Below, in pieces: positions 1 to 5,590 of a stretch of 6,252 bases of DNA (the stretch's first letter is position 1; each line of letters opens with the position of its first letter). The notes under the pieces are model-generated. The model did not search any database. It saw nothing but the letters and a program-made list of their open reading frames with translations, and was not told the DNA's origin. The DNA is from JADHUC01 sp964617665. Lineage in GTDB: Bacteria; Planctomycetota; Planctomycetia; Pirellulales; Pirellulaceae. The stretch spans positions 1-6,252 of the forward strand of contig CAZUAH010000735.1 in NCBI GenBank assembly GCA_964617665.1, given 5' to 3'. Position numbers and translations under genes: made by a program.

Positions 1-283
1 CCAGTTTCTCGTAGTCCTTGATGGGAATGTTGGCACGATCCATAATCCACTCGCCGATCCCGCCAATCGGCTTCTCCTCCCACGTCCCTGCCGGGATGGC
101 ATATAACCCCCAATGGATAAACATGCCGAAACGCGCGTCGCGCCACCATTCCATCCGCGCGTCGCGTTCAGCCTCTGTCTCCTTGTTCCACGACTCTTCC
201 GCACCTCGAGCAGTCGGAGCAGACACAGTCGACAACATGCCCATTAGTAGAACCAACACACCGGTGATTAATCTCGTTTTCAT
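1..283 (-). CDS. GH29 alpha-L-fucosidase, N-terminal part (runs off the left edge)
   Basis: Reading the minus strand from ATG at 283-281 gives 94 codons with no stop before the window edge, so only the start of the gene is present. Residues 1-29 look like a signal peptide: a basic MKTR start, a hydrophobic core to about residue 19, then small residues with possible cleavage near VSA or RGA. Residues 45-94 carry the opening signature of glycoside hydrolase family 29: WWRDARFGMFIHWGLYAIPAG, with the conserved HWG at 57-59, then GEWIM and IPIKDYEKL. GH29 enzymes are retaining exo-fucosidases that release terminal alpha-L-fucose. Export implies action on glycans outside the cytoplasm. A good ribosome site (AGGGGG, plus-strand 292-297) lies 8 bases upstream of the ATG, supporting this start. 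It is divergent from the sigma factor gene. The catalytic nucleophile lies beyond the window, so activity cannot be judged. Confidence 0.88.
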   Translation of the reverse strand, partial: MKTRLITGVLVLLMGMLSTVSAPTARGAEESWNKETEAERDARMEWWRDARFGMFIHWGLYAIPAGTWEEKPIGGIGEWIMDRANIPIKDYEKL

Positions 284-291
284 GTCCTGTT

Positions 292-297
292 CCCCCT
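292..297 (-). promoter_or_regulatory. Ribosome binding site of the fucosidase gene
   Basis: On the minus strand AGGGGG is followed by an 8-base spacer and the ATG at 283. This spacing is close to ideal and fixes the start of the fucosidase. Confidence 0.6.
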
Positions 298-456
298 CAG
301 TTTCGATTCGTATCATCCGCTACGCGCACCAAGAAATGCTCTGCCCGTCGGTAAAGCCGTTCTACCATTCCCATCGGCCCCTAACTCCGGACTTCGGCGA
401 AGACAGTATATCAGAATTCTCCCCACCCGTCGCGTCTCCCGGCACGGACAATCAGG

Positions 457-484
457 TTGCCATCGTGCCACGTCCGAGTACAAT
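457..484 (+). promoter_or_regulatory. Sigma-70-type promoter for the sigma factor gene
   Basis: TTGCCA at 457-462 matches the housekeeping -35 consensus at 5 of 6 positions. TACAAT at 479-484 matches the -10 consensus at 5 of 6, with a 16-base spacer. Transcription would begin near 490-493. This would make an ATG at 492 leaderless, and gives an untranslated leader of about 57 bases for the ATG at 549. The match is by eye and uses the general bacterial consensus. Confidence 0.55.
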
Positions 485-510
485 CTGAGCCATGCTCCTT
501 GGGGAGATCT

Positions 511-582
511 ATGCTCGTCTCTTTTACTGCCACGTTCAATTCAACGACATGCATCAATCCAAACACGCTGACGAACTCGTAG
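511..582 (+). CDS. Possible 23-codon leader ORF overlapping the sigma factor start
   Basis: ATG at 511 is preceded by GGGGAG (501-506) at a 4-base spacing, the best ribosome site in this leader. The frame runs 23 codons (MLVSFTATFN..., ending TNS) to TAG at 580-582. It overlaps the proposed sigma start at 549 in the +1 frame. The peptide has no recognised domain. If translated, it could load ribosomes near the poorly served sigma ATG by termination and re-initiation, or act as an attenuating leader. It may equally be a chance ORF. Confidence 0.25.
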   Translation: MLVSFTATFNSTTCINPNTLTNS

Positions 583-1139
583 AACTGTACCGATCCGGAG
601 ACCAAGCTGCTGCCGCGGAGTTGTTTCAGCGGTACTGGAAGCGTTTGTGCGGTCTAGCGGAAGCCTATATGGCACCACGACTGAAACGGCGCGTGGGTGC
701 GGATGACGTCGTCCAGTCGGTCTTCCAAAGCTTCTTCCGCCGAACCGAACAGGGCGAGTATGCCATCGACGATTCCGGGGCCTTGTGGAACCTGCTGGCG
801 ACAATCACGTTGAACAAACTGCGCAAGAAAGGCGAATACCACACGGCCGGAAAACGCAACATCGCCGCTGAAGCCGGTGCCGATGCGGCGGACTGCTACC
901 TGGACGTGATCGTCGCGGAGCCCTCGCCGGAACACGCCGCCATTCTCGCCGACGAACTACATGCCGCGCTTGGCGGTTTGCCGGAACGCGACCAGGAGAT
1001 AGTGCAACTCTGCCTCGACGGCTACTCCACGCCCGATATCGCCACGAAAGTCAACTGCTCGCGGCATACGGCTCGTCGGGTCCTGAACCACGTAGGGACG
1101 CGTCTGCACGATCGCATTGAGCAGGATCTAAAGGAATAG
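549..1139 (+). CDS. ECF-type RNA polymerase sigma factor, planctomycete kinase-linked kind
   Basis: This 196-residue protein directs RNA polymerase to a specific promoter set. Region 2 covers about residues 8-95: ELVELYRSGDQAAAAELFQRYW, then the polymerase-binding stretch ADDVVQSVFQSFFRR (51-65) and the -10-recognition part through LWNLLATITLNKLRKK. A linker of about 40 residues follows. Region 4 covers about 137-190: LGGLPERDQEIVQLCLDGYS, with a helix-turn-helix at about 159-186 that would read the -35 element. Length and order fit two-domain ECF factors. An in-frame ATG at 492 would add 19 residues that look unlike the family; 549 is preferred because family members usually start 8-10 residues before the ELL/ELV motif, and because the mapped promoter would leave 492 without a leader. 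No good ribosome site precedes 549. No anti-sigma gene is adjacent; the next gene is a membrane kinase, which suggests control by phosphorylation (inference). Confidence 0.9.
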   Translation: MHQSKHADELVELYRSGDQAAAAELFQRYWKRLCGLAEAYMAPRLKRRVGADDVVQSVFQSFFRRTEQGEYAIDDSGALWNLLATITLNKLRKKGEYHTAGKRNIAAEAGADAADCYLDVIVAEPSPEHAAILADELHAALGGLPERDQEIVQLCLDGYSTPDIATKVNCSRHTARRVLNHVGTRLHDRIEQDLKE

Positions 1140-1140
1140 T

Positions 1141-1157
1141 GCAGACGATCTGTCTGC
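1141..1157 (+). repeat. Short hairpin just after the sigma factor stop
   Basis: GCAGAC (1141-1146) pairs perfectly with GTCTGC (1152-1157) around a 5-base loop, one base after the TAG stop. No T-run follows, so it is not a classical intrinsic terminator. The left arm can alternatively pair with 1101-1109 inside the gene. Confidence 0.4.
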
Positions 1158-1175
1158 TTGGATGCCGAACTAATC

Positions 1176-1197
1176 GTCGGTGGAACCCGACTTTCTT
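1176..1197 (+). terminator. Possible weak intrinsic terminator in the sigma-kinase spacer
   Basis: GTCGG (1176-1180) pairs with CCGAC (1187-1191) around a 6-base loop and is followed by TTTCTT (1192-1197). The stem is only 5 bp and the T-run is interrupted, so it would at best reduce read-through. It could make kinase expression partly independent of the sigma gene. Confidence 0.25.
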
Positions 1198-1310
1198 GGT
1201 GGAAACTGGGGTTTTCGCACATATGGCATAGTTTTGTTGCTCCCGTGTTGCGTCCTTTCCGGATCAGCTAGGTAGCGGGCTTCGGTCAGCCTGGAAACCG
1301 AAGCGAAACC

Positions 1311-1315
1311 AGGAG
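1311..1315 (+). promoter_or_regulatory. Ribosome binding site of the kinase gene
   Basis: AGGAG lies 6 bases before the ATG at 1322. This strong, well-spaced site decides the kinase start. Confidence 0.75.
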
Positions 1316-1321
1316 TCACCA

Positions 1322-4300
1322 ATGGCTGACGACGCAAAACGTCCCGTGGCAGCAATTGACGATCAGCAGTGGGCCGCGATCAGCAATGCCATCTGGCAAT
1401 TGGAGACCTCCTGGCATGCGGATTCCCCCATCGAAATATCCGATCTCGTTCCATCGGCGGCCGATCCTCTTCGCCAGCGCGTGCTGGTCGAATTGATCAA
1501 AGTGGACCAGGAGCACCGCTGGAAGGCTGGAGAGAGGAAGTTATTGGAATCCTATCTCGACGAATGGCCGGGGGTGTCCGACAAACCAGAGTTGGTTGCG
1601 GCACTGTTGGAAGGTGAGTGCGAAACGCGAGCTTTCGCCGATACTGTTCCCACTGCGGAAGAGATCACGTCGCGATTCCCCGAGGTAGGACGCTGGATCG
1701 AATTGGAGGTTATTGAGGCCGATACCGCGAGAGAAGGCGGTCGCCTCCGCGAGAGAGCAGATAGAGCGGCAGACGCGGCCAGTCCAGCAGCAGGAACGGC
1801 AAACACATCGCCAGATGTCCCCCAGGGACGCCCTTTGGAGCCGGGGCATCAGTTTGGCCGTTATCAGATTCGCGAGTTACTGGGCCAAGGCGGCATGGGG
1901 ACGGTGTACCGTGCGTACGATACGCAACTGGAGCGCGAAGTAGCACTGAAGATCCCCCAGTTTGATCCCGCATCCGATCCTGATGCCATCCACCGGTTTG
2001 TCCGCGAAGGCAAGGCCGCCGCCAAGATCGAGCACCCGAATATTTGCACGGTTTACGACGCGGGCGAAATCGAAGACATCTACTACATCTCGATGCGCCT
2101 AGCCCGAGGCCCTTCTTTGGCCTCGTTGATCAAAAACGGGCCTGTCCATCCCGCCCAGGCTGCCGTCATAGGACGAAAGATCGCCATGGCCCTGACTACT
2201 GTCCACGCCGAGGGCATCATTCATCGCGACCTGAAACCGACCAACGTGATGATGGACGAATCGGGTGAGCCGTTGTTGATGGATTTCGGCCTCGCTCGCA
2301 CGCACGACGGGGCGAACTGCCAGAGCAGCAGTGGCGTGCTACTCGGTACCGTGCCTTACGTGTCTTCCGAGCAGCTCAATGGCGAAGCGGTCGACGCACG
2401 TAGCGATATCTACAGTCTGGGGGTGATGCTCTACGAGATGTTGACCGGCAGACTCCCCTATGCCGGGAAGCTAACTGATTTGATGATCGAAATCACCAAG
2501 GGCCGTCCGGCGAAACCACGCAGTCTGCGGCGTGGTTTGCCCCTGGGCCTGCAAGGCATCTGCCTCAAGGCGATGGCCCGGTATCCGGCGGACCGCTACA
2601 AAACCGCTGAACAGCTTGCCAACACTCTCGGTCGCTACCTTGAAGGGACTCCGCAGGACGCAGGTCCTGTTCTACTAGCCAGTCGGTTGACGTGGTTGGC
2701 GGCAGCAGGTGCGTTGTTGGTAGTAGTGGCCGCGATTGTGATTCTCACGGAGACGGGCAAAGGCATGTTTCGGCTGCTTGTCGACTCCCCGAGCGAGACC
2801 GTCTCCAACGATAGAGAGAAGATCCCTGGCAAGTCGGCAGTCCATGGACTTCCTTTGACCAAACCCAGTGTCCACGGAAGCGTTTGGAATGACATCAACG
2901 GGAACGGCATCTGGGATCGCGCGACGGAGCAGGGTCTGAAGGGCTGGAGTGTGTATCTCGATGACAACCGAAACGGCTTCTGGGATGCCGGTGAACGTTT
3001 CGAGACCACGAATGCGGATGGTCAGTATTCGTTTGAAAGGCTCTCGTCCGAAACGAATATGGTGGCTGAGCTGTTGTCGGACGGTTGGGAACAGACGTTT
3101 CCTTCGTCTGTCGTGTATGAAACAGACTTTTCTACTGATCCGGCATGGGTGACTGCAAATCGTTCCCGATACCTTTGGGACTCGACAGCGCGCGTCTACA
3201 AGGTGACGCAAGTCAACATCAACAATGGCGGAGAATACGCGTATTGGGACGGCGATTACGATGGAGGTTCTTTCATCTTGGAGTGGGATATCAGAATCCT
3301 CTCGATGGATTACGCTTCAGCAGTGAGTTTTGGCCTCTACGATATGGACTTGAATGCCCTGGACCGCGGAAGCTTCGCAATGGTGCGGTTCAGTTCGGAT
3401 GACCAGGGGACGAGAGTCAGCCTGGTGTACAAGAATTCCGAGGACATTGGTGATGGTACAAGTTCATCGTTCAAGTTTCTTTCGGACAATTGGTACCACG
3501 TTATCATGGTGTATGATTCACGCGAGAGCATGCTGACGGCGAGGATCGCGGAACGCAATGCCCACCATGCCGCTACCGAGCTAACGATTGCAGATGTCGG
3601 GAACTTCGCCCCCGAGATGAAACGAGTGGGCACCTCCAACGTGAGGAAAGGCGAGTTTCAGCGTCCCGGAGCGGAATCCTCGGCGGAGTTCGACAACGTG
3701 CGCTTCTCGGTGAGCGGGCTTCGGTGCCATCGTGTCAAGTTGACGTCAGGCCAGATCCGGCGCGGCGTGGATTTCGGCAATCGCAAGCTGGCGCAGATCC
3801 ATGGCGTCAAGTGGAACGATATGGATGGTAATGGCGTTCACGACGAAGGCGAGCCGGGCCTGGAAGGTAGGACGGTTTACTTGGACGAGAACCTCAACGG
3901 CCAATGGGATCCTGCGGAGCGGTCCGAGAAGACTGATGACGATGGCTGCTACTCCTTCGCAGGACTGCCCGTTGGGGTATTCCTCGTGGCCGAGCAGCCT
4001 GATGAGGGTTGGGTGCAGACGTTTCCCCCTGCCTATGAGTGGAATCGCTATCGTGGTCACCTGTATGCCATGACTCGGCGGAACGGTACGTGGCTGGAGT
4101 GTGAATGCGAGGCCGTGGCTGCGGGAGGACACTTGGTCAGCGTGAATGACGCGGCCGAGAATGCGTGGCTAACGCAAGCATTTGCGTCTGAACCTGAAGC
4201 GACGAATTCGACGATTCAGGAGGGCCGTTGTCGGTGGATCGGCCTTCAGGGACTCCCCGAAGATTTGAGCTGGGTGAGCGGCGAGCCACTCGCGTTTGTG

Positions 4301-4555
4301 GCGCCCATTTACCTTGGCCGCTGGCGTACGGCTCGTGATCGCAATGCCTATCTGTTCGTCGGAATGGAAGCGAGGGCTGGCATGTGGTGGAACTCAGGCG
4401 GAAATGATGTGCCCGAAACGTCGCGTCCCCGAGGCATCATTGAGCTTCCCTGCGAAGAGGCCGGTCCGGTCGGGCACAGAATTACACTCGTTGCCGGACA
4501 AGTCGAAACGAAAGTCGATTTTGGGAGCAAAGTTCTTTCTGACCAGGAGCGATGA
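1322..4555 (+). CDS. Transmembrane Ser/Thr protein kinase with SdrD_B, LamG-like and C-type-lectin-like ectodomain
   Basis: This 1077-residue protein has a cytoplasmic kinase half and an outer sensor half. Residues 1-165 are an N-terminal region of the type seen in planctomycete ECF-linked kinases, with two helical stretches around LLESYLDEWPG and ITSRFPEV. The kinase domain is about 181-441 and looks catalytically intact: P-loop GQGGMGTVY (188-196), VALK Lys210, helix-C Glu229, HRDLKPTN (301-308), DFG (321-323), SDIYSLG (361-367) and C-lobe Arg425. The APE motif reads SSE (348-350). One membrane helix spans about 457-476, with Arg455 on the inner side. Outside are two SdrD_B-type units with D-x-N/D-x-N-G calcium loops (516-595 and 824-903). 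Each is interrupted after GWxQTFP: the first by a beta-rich concanavalin/LamG-like domain (about 598-797), the second by a C-type-lectin-like domain (about 904-1045, with GGHLVSVNDAAEN, WIGL, SWVSGEP, MWW). Each closes with a VDFGN/VDFGS tail. It likely senses a glycan or surface polymer and phosphorylates the neighbouring sigma factor (inference). Confidence 0.93.
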   Translation: MADDAKRPVAAIDDQQWAAISNAIWQLETSWHADSPIEISDLVPSAADPLRQRVLVELIKVDQEHRWKAGERKLLESYLDEWPGVSDKPELVAALLEGECETRAFADTVPTAEEITSRFPEVGRWIELEVIEADTAREGGRLRERADRAADAASPAAGTANTSPDVPQGRPLEPGHQFGRYQIRELLGQGGMGTVYRAYDTQLEREVALKIPQFDPASDPDAIHRFVREGKAAAKIEHPNICTVYDAGEIEDIYYISMRLARGPSLASLIKNGPVHPAQAAVIGRKIAMALTTVHAEGIIHRDLKPTNVMMDESGEPLLMDFGLARTHDGANCQSSSGVLLGTVPYVSSEQLNGEAVDARSDIYSLGVMLYEMLTGRLPYAGKLTDLMIEITKGRPAKPRSLRRGLPLGLQGICLKAMARYPADRYKTAEQLANTLGRYLEGTPQDAGPVLLASRLTWLAAAGALLVVVAAIVILTETGKGMFRLLVDSPSETVSNDREKIPGKSAVHGLPLTKPSVHGSVWNDINGNGIWDRATEQGLKGWSVYLDDNRNGFWDAGERFETTNADGQYSFERLSSETNMVAELLSDGWEQTFPSSVVYETDFSTDPAWVTANRSRYLWDSTARVYKVTQVNINNGGEYAYWDGDYDGGSFILEWDIRILSMDYASAVSFGLYDMDLNALDRGSFAMVRFSSDDQGTRVSLVYKNSEDIGDGTSSSFKFLSDNWYHVIMVYDSRESMLTARIAERNAHHAATELTIADVGNFAPEMKRVGTSNVRKGEFQRPGAESSAEFDNVRFSVSGLRCHRVKLTSGQIRRGVDFGNRKLAQIHGVKWNDMDGNGVHDEGEPGLEGRTVYLDENLNGQWDPAERSEKTDDDGCYSFAGLPVGVFLVAEQPDEGWVQTFPPAYEWNRYRGHLYAMTRRNGTWLECECEAVAAGGHLVSVNDAAENAWLTQAFASEPEATNSTIQEGRCRWIGLQGLPEDLSWVSGEPLAFVAPIYLGRWRTARDRNAYLFVGMEARAGMWWNSGGNDVPETSRPRGIIELPCEEAGPVGHRITLVAGQVETKVDFGSKVLSDQER
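2690..2749 (+). other. Membrane-spanning segment of the kinase
   Basis: Residues 457-476 form a run of Trp, Ala, Leu, Val and Ile with no charge, flanked by Arg455 and Lys480. It is the only strong hydrophobic helix in the protein. It separates the kinase from the repeat and lectin half, giving an N-in, C-out topology. Confidence 0.8.
3113..3712 (+). other. Concanavalin/LamG-like domain inserted in the first SdrD_B unit
   Basis: Residues about 598-797 begin VYETDFSTDPAWVT and continue with GGEYAYWDGDYDGGSFILEWDIRI, alternating beta strands, NWYHVIMVYD (a hallmark strand of LamG-type jelly rolls) and a closing FDNVRFS strand. This pattern fits a concanavalin A-like lectin/glucanase fold, often used to bind polysaccharide. 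The flanking GWEQTFP and HRVKLTSGQIRRGVDFGN belong to the host SdrD_B unit. Fold assignment is by pattern only. Confidence 0.6.
4031..4456 (+). other. C-type-lectin-like domain inserted in the second SdrD_B unit
   Basis: Residues about 904-1045 show the fold's landmarks in order: GHLYAMTRRNGTW, EAVAAGGHLVSVNDAAENAWL, WIGL (972-975), SWVSGEP (983-989), MWW (1021-1023) and GIIEL. The calcium/sugar site motifs are imperfect: EPL stands where EPN or QPD is usual, and WWN where WND is usual. Sugar binding may therefore be calcium-independent, altered or lost. Cys927, Cys929, Cys970 and Cys1044 could form disulfides. Confidence 0.75.
4545..4549 (+). promoter_or_regulatory. Ribosome binding site of the DUF1559 gene, inside the kinase 3' end
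   Basis: AGGAG lies inside the last kinase codons, 10 bases before the ATG at 4560. An out-of-frame ATG at 4552 overlaps the kinase stop but lies only 2 bases from this site and leads to a stop after 19 codons, so 4560 is the start. The arrangement suggests translational coupling. Confidence 0.6.
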
Positions 4556-4559
4556 AATC

Positions 4560-5540
4560 ATGCGCAACCAAAGAAAATCTGGATTCACTCTCATTGAACT
4601 GCTCGTGGTGATCGCCATCATTGGCATCCTAGTTGCTCTGATGCTGCCGGCAATTCAGGCAGCGCGAGAGGCGGCAAGGCGGATGCAGTGCAGCAACAAT
4701 CTGAAGCAGATGGGATTGGCAATGCACAGCTACCATGATGTTCACAAGTGCTTCCCCCCGGGGAAAATCAATCTGGATGCCGCATTCTATCCGGGACGTC
4801 ATGCACACTATGGAACGAATTGGGCGATTGCTCTCCTTCCGTATCTTGAGCTGCAGAATCTCTACAAGGATTACCACAACGAAGAACGGAATCTTGATGA
4901 TAAGAACGCCTTCGTGCGCGAGCAGTTTGTGCCCGTCTACGCTTGCCCGTCAGATTTGAATGTTGATGAGCTAGCGATACCTGAGCACGGGGCTGCTGCA
5001 GGCGGGAGAATCCGCCATCGATACGGGGCGTACCGTGGGGTCGCGGGGTACAGTGTCGGTGGGTTCGTTCCCAATCCCCGGGGTGGCTGCTTCTGCCGTT
5101 GGTCTTTCCACTTTCGCAACATCCCGGTGAGTTGGAAAGGCGTACTCCATGTAGTAGGTCCCGAAGATCGAGTCCGCCAATGCGTGTCAATGTCAGGCGT
5201 CCTCGATGGAACGGCGCACACGCTCGCAATCGGTGAGTTTCACAAACCGAAGGACCGCCCACTCTCCGGCACCTTCTGGGCGTACAGCCAGATCAGCGTC
5301 CTTTCCACAGTAAGCCCATACAGCGTGGCTCTCGACTGCACAAACTACAACCGATGCGATGCGCTGCGTCCCGGTGGCGACAACATCATGTGCAAACACG
5401 GATGGGGAAGCTATCACCCCACGGGGAACAACTGGCTCATGTGCGATGGCTCCGTCCATTTGTTGAGCAGGAACGTCAATACGCAGGTTCTTGGCCATCT
5501 GTCCACCGCCGCGGGAGGCGAAGCCGCTCAATTGCCGTAG
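4560..5540 (+). CDS. DUF1559 pseudopilin-like protein with H-X9-DG motif
   Basis: This 326-residue protein begins with a type IV prepilin-type signal: MRNQRKSG followed by FTLIELLVVIAIIG. A prepilin peptidase would cut after Gly8 and methylate Phe9; the hydrophobic helix then anchors it or packs it into a fibre. AIQAAREAARRMQCSNNLKQMGLA, HSYHDVHKCFPPG and LLPYLELQNLY are the usual DUF1559 N-terminal motifs. Near the C-terminus H286 and D296-G297 form the H-X9-DG motif, followed by SVHLLS and a GGE ending. Domain order and length fit the family, which is greatly expanded in Planctomycetes and mostly of unknown function. Ten cysteines, including GGCFCRW (175-181), could form disulfides in an exported fold. 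It starts 4 bases after the kinase stop, so it is probably in the same operon. The reading frame is open further upstream (from 4296), but that part overlaps the kinase and is unlikely to be translated. Confidence 0.92.
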   Translation: MRNQRKSGFTLIELLVVIAIIGILVALMLPAIQAAREAARRMQCSNNLKQMGLAMHSYHDVHKCFPPGKINLDAAFYPGRHAHYGTNWAIALLPYLELQNLYKDYHNEERNLDDKNAFVREQFVPVYACPSDLNVDELAIPEHGAAAGGRIRHRYGAYRGVAGYSVGGFVPNPRGGCFCRWSFHFRNIPVSWKGVLHVVGPEDRVRQCVSMSGVLDGTAHTLAIGEFHKPKDRPLSGTFWAYSQISVLSTVSPYSVALDCTNYNRCDALRPGGDNIMCKHGWGSYHPTGNNWLMCDGSVHLLSRNVNTQVLGHLSTAAGGEAAQLP

Positions 5541-5590
5541 CCAGACGTAGCGATTGTGCATCACAGACACCCATAGTGAGTTTTTCAGGT

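Larger units (their letters stand above)
284..548. promoter_or_regulatory. Divergent intergenic control region between fucosidase and sigma factor
   Basis: These 265 bases separate the divergent fucosidase and sigma factor starts. They hold the fucosidase ribosome site, an 11-base palindrome (CTTCGGCGAAG at 392-402) that could bind a dimeric regulator or be chance, a rightward promoter at 457-484 and a possible leader ORF at 511-582. On the minus strand there is a TATACT-like hexamer (plus-strand 405-410), but no matching -35 box at 16-18 bases, so the fucosidase promoter is not identified. Confidence 0.5.

Noticed and set aside
392..402. CTTCGGCGAAG palindrome as a regulator operator
   Set aside because: Only 11 bases with a one-base centre; such a palindrome is easily chance in GC-rich DNA and there is no second copy in the window.
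18..488. A 156-codon plus-strand open frame opposite the fucosidase
   Set aside because: It is antisense to a clear GH29 signature, shows no domain pattern, and has no ribosome site; it is a shadow of the minus-strand gene.
2675..3211. A 178-codon minus-strand open frame inside the kinase gene
   Set aside because: The plus strand here encodes the membrane helix and the first SdrD_B unit, both well conserved in pattern; the minus-strand product is Arg/Cys/His-rich and resembles nothing.
4296..4559. N-terminal extension of the DUF1559 frame by 88 residues
   Set aside because: It overlaps the kinase lectin domain and would place the prepilin signal internally, where it could not be processed.
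4552..4611. ATG overlapping the kinase stop (ATGA)
   Set aside because: The frame ends after 19 codons and the ribosome site is only 2 bases away; the true downstream start is at 4560 in another frame.
5354..5590. N-terminal extension of the lipoprotein frame
   Set aside because: It lies inside DUF1559 and would bury the lipoprotein signal peptide; the ATG at 5591 is directly before the signal.
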